Below, piece by piece: positions 62,301 to 64,000 of a stretch of 64,000 nucleotides of DNA. This stretch comes from Prosapia bicincta (lineage: Eukaryota; Arthropoda; Insecta; Hemiptera; Cercopidae). Made by a program: the position numbers and the translations under genes. The stretch is from NCBI GenBank assembly GCA_036971475.1, contig JBAIZL010000002.1, positions 22,441,067 through 22,505,066 on the forward strand, written 5' to 3'. The notes below the pieces were generated by a model, which was given only the letters and a program-made list of their open reading frames with translations, made no database searches and was not told where the DNA came from. Positions within the stretch are counted from its first letter, which is position 1; each line of letters begins with the position of its first letter.

Positions 62301-63250
62301 ATGTACTACACTAAAGCACCTGCTTCATGTTGGACCAGTATTCCCTTAGCCCTACATAAATACTGTATAACCCCTATGAACAATGCATTAATAATACTGG
62401 TTATTGTATCATTGTGAGGCACCGATAAACATAAAGCGCGTGGAGAGATACAAGGAAGGGTGCAGTGGGTGGGTGTAAGATTATGCGAGGTAAATGTACT
62501 ACACTAAAGCACCTGTTTCATGTTGGACCAGTGTTTCCTTAGCCCTACATAAATACTGTATAACCCCTATGAACAATGCATTAATACTACTGGTTATTGT
62601 ATCATTGTGAGGCACCGACATTCTTAAAGCGCATGGAGGGATACAAGGAAGAGTGCAGTGGGTGGGTGTGGGATTATGGGAGGTAAATGTACCACTCTAA
62701 AGTACCTGCTTCATGTTGGACCAGTATTCCCTTAGTCCTACATAAATGCTGTATAACCCCTATGAACAATGCATTAATACTACTGGTTATTGTATCATTC
62801 TGAAGCACCGATAAACATAAAGCGCGTGGAGGAATACAAGGAAGGGTGCAGTGGGTGGGCGTGAGATTATGGGAGGTAAATATACCACTCTAAAGTAAAT
62901 GCTTCATGTTGGACCAGTGTTTCCTTAGCACTACATAAATGCTGTATATTCCCTATGGAAACTGCATTATTACTACTGTTTATTGTATCATTGTGAGGCA
63001 CCGACATACTTAAAGCGCGTGGAGGGATTCAAGGTAGGGTGCAGGGGCTGGGTGTGAGATTATGGGTGGGAACATGTACCATTCTAAAGTACTTGCTTCA
63101 TGTTGGACCAGTATTTCTTTAGCCCTACATAAATGCTATATAACCCGTATAAACAATGCAATAAATCTAGTGTTTATTGTATTATTGTGAGGCACCGACA
63201 TATTTGAAGCGTGTGGAGGGATACAAGGAAGGGTGCAGTGGGTGGGTGTG
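53350..63250. repeat. Nested higher-order repeats in distal satellite
   Basis: Blocks recur with offsets near 1933 bp (10 units), 2319 bp (12 units) and 2703 bp (14 units), for example the same variant set at 54347, 56280 and 58983. A 12-13 bp insertion (GGCTTATAAACAATGCCTTT) appears at about 59637 and again at 60422, 785 bp apart. Repeated unequal exchange is the likely cause. Confidence 0.8.
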
Positions 63251-64000
63251 AGATTATGGGAGGTAAATGTACTACTCTAAAGTACCTGCTTCATGTTTGA
63301 CCAGTTGTCTCTTAGCCCTACATAAATGCTGTATAACCCCTATGAACAATGCATTAATACTACTGGTTATTTTATCAATGTGAGACACCGATAAACATAA
63401 AGCGCGTGGAGGGATACAAGGAAGGGTGCAATGGGTGGGTGTGAGATTATGCGAGGTAAATGTACCACTCTTCAGTAACTGCTTCATGGTTGACCAGCAT
63501 TCCCTTAGCCCTACATAAATGCTGTATAACCCCTATGAACAATGCATTAATACTACTGGTTATTTTATCATTGTGAGGCACCGATAAACATAAAGCGCGT
63601 GGAGGGATACAAGGAAGGGTGCAATGGGTGGGTGTGAGATTATGGGAGGTAAATGTACTACTCTAAAGTACCTGCTTCATGTTTGACCAGTATTCCCTTA
63701 GCCCTACATAAATGCCGTATAACCCCTATGAACAATGCATTAATACTACTGGTTATTGTATCATTGTGAGGCACCGACATTCTTAAAGCGCGTGGAGGGA
63801 TACAAGGAAGGTGCAGTGAGTGAGTGTAAGATTATGGGAGGTAAATGGACCACACTAAAGTACCTGCTTCATGTTGGACCATTATTCCCTTAGCCCTACA
63901 TAAATGCTGTATAATCCCTATGAAGAATGCATTAATTCTACTGGTTATTGTATCATTGTGAGGCACCGATAAACATAAAGCGCGTGGAGGGATAGAAGGA

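Larger units (their letters stand above)
38341..64000. repeat. 193-bp satellite array, about 130 copies
   Basis: Unit recognised by AAAGCGCGTGGAGGGATACA, GGGTGCAGTGGGTGGGTGTG, CTGCTTCATGTTGGACCAGT, TTAGCCCTACATAAATGCTG and TATTGTATCATTGTGAGGCA. Variants group into subfamilies (GACATTCTTAAAG, GATAAACATAAAG, CTGGTTATTG or CTAGTGTTTATTG forms). The first unit at about 38341-38430 is diverged. Some units are 192 bp (one G lost in GCGTGGAGG), which explains the long minus-strand frames at 48564-49154 and 52423-53205. No gene was found in the array. Confidence 0.95.

Noticed and set aside
38341..64000. CRISPR-like regular repeats
   Set aside because: Units are contiguous 193-bp satellite copies without spacers, in a eukaryotic setting.

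Overview
The window looks like invertebrate nuclear DNA: AT-rich, eukaryotic splice signals, large satellite arrays, microsatellites and transposon relics. The species cannot be fixed from the sequence. A small cluster of secreted cysteine-rich (knottin-like) peptide genes and TATA/TCAGT-type promoters would fit an arthropod, but this is weak evidence.

Region 1 (1-24250): a 69-bp minisatellite into which a 17.1-kb Polinton/Maverick (polintovirus-like) element has inserted. The element runs from 1177 to 18271, is flanked by a perfect 6-bp target duplication (GTCATC), and has terminal inverted repeats of about 1.4-1.5 kb. Between them lie, in order: two minus-strand accessory genes (one unknown, one OB-fold-like), then on the plus strand a relic of the protein-primed DNA polymerase N-terminus, a chromodomain integrase, the packaging ATPase, a Maverick-conserved protein, a fibre-like repeat protein, a PLA2/basic-core-like protein, the adenain-type protease, the penton-like minor capsid, a 47-aa ORF, the double jelly-roll major capsid, an unknown gene and a captured IAP (BIR+RING) gene. 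The capsid, packaging, protease and lipase-like genes form the virion module, and integrase plus polymerase the replication/integration module. Almost every core gene is broken: the polymerase body is missing, the integrase is deleted in frame, ATPase, capsid, fibre and the conserved protein are frameshifted, the protease has Tyr in place of its catalytic His, the penton gene lacks a start, and the IAP RING is cut by a stop codon. The copy is a fossil, or needs help from an intact relative.

Region 2 (24340-38340): a 178-bp tandem repeat, then low-complexity DNA holding a cluster of two-exon genes for small secreted peptides. Three signal-peptide exons (35710-35802 minus, 31131-31220 minus, 38217-38300 plus) and three cysteine-rich second exons (32748-32891, 28720-28881, 25198-25308, all minus) are visible, all joined in phase 0. 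Two complete genes can be proposed, plus one orphan first exon and one orphan second exon. A decayed Helitron-type helicase fragment, an inverted pair of hammerhead-like motifs and several micro/minisatellites lie between them.

Region 3 (about 38340-64000): an uninterrupted array of roughly 130 copies of a 193-bp satellite, beginning about 40 bp inside the intron of the third peptide gene and continuing past the window. It has higher-order structure, including a block of about 3.67 kb present twice in tandem. Open frames in the satellites are judged non-coding.
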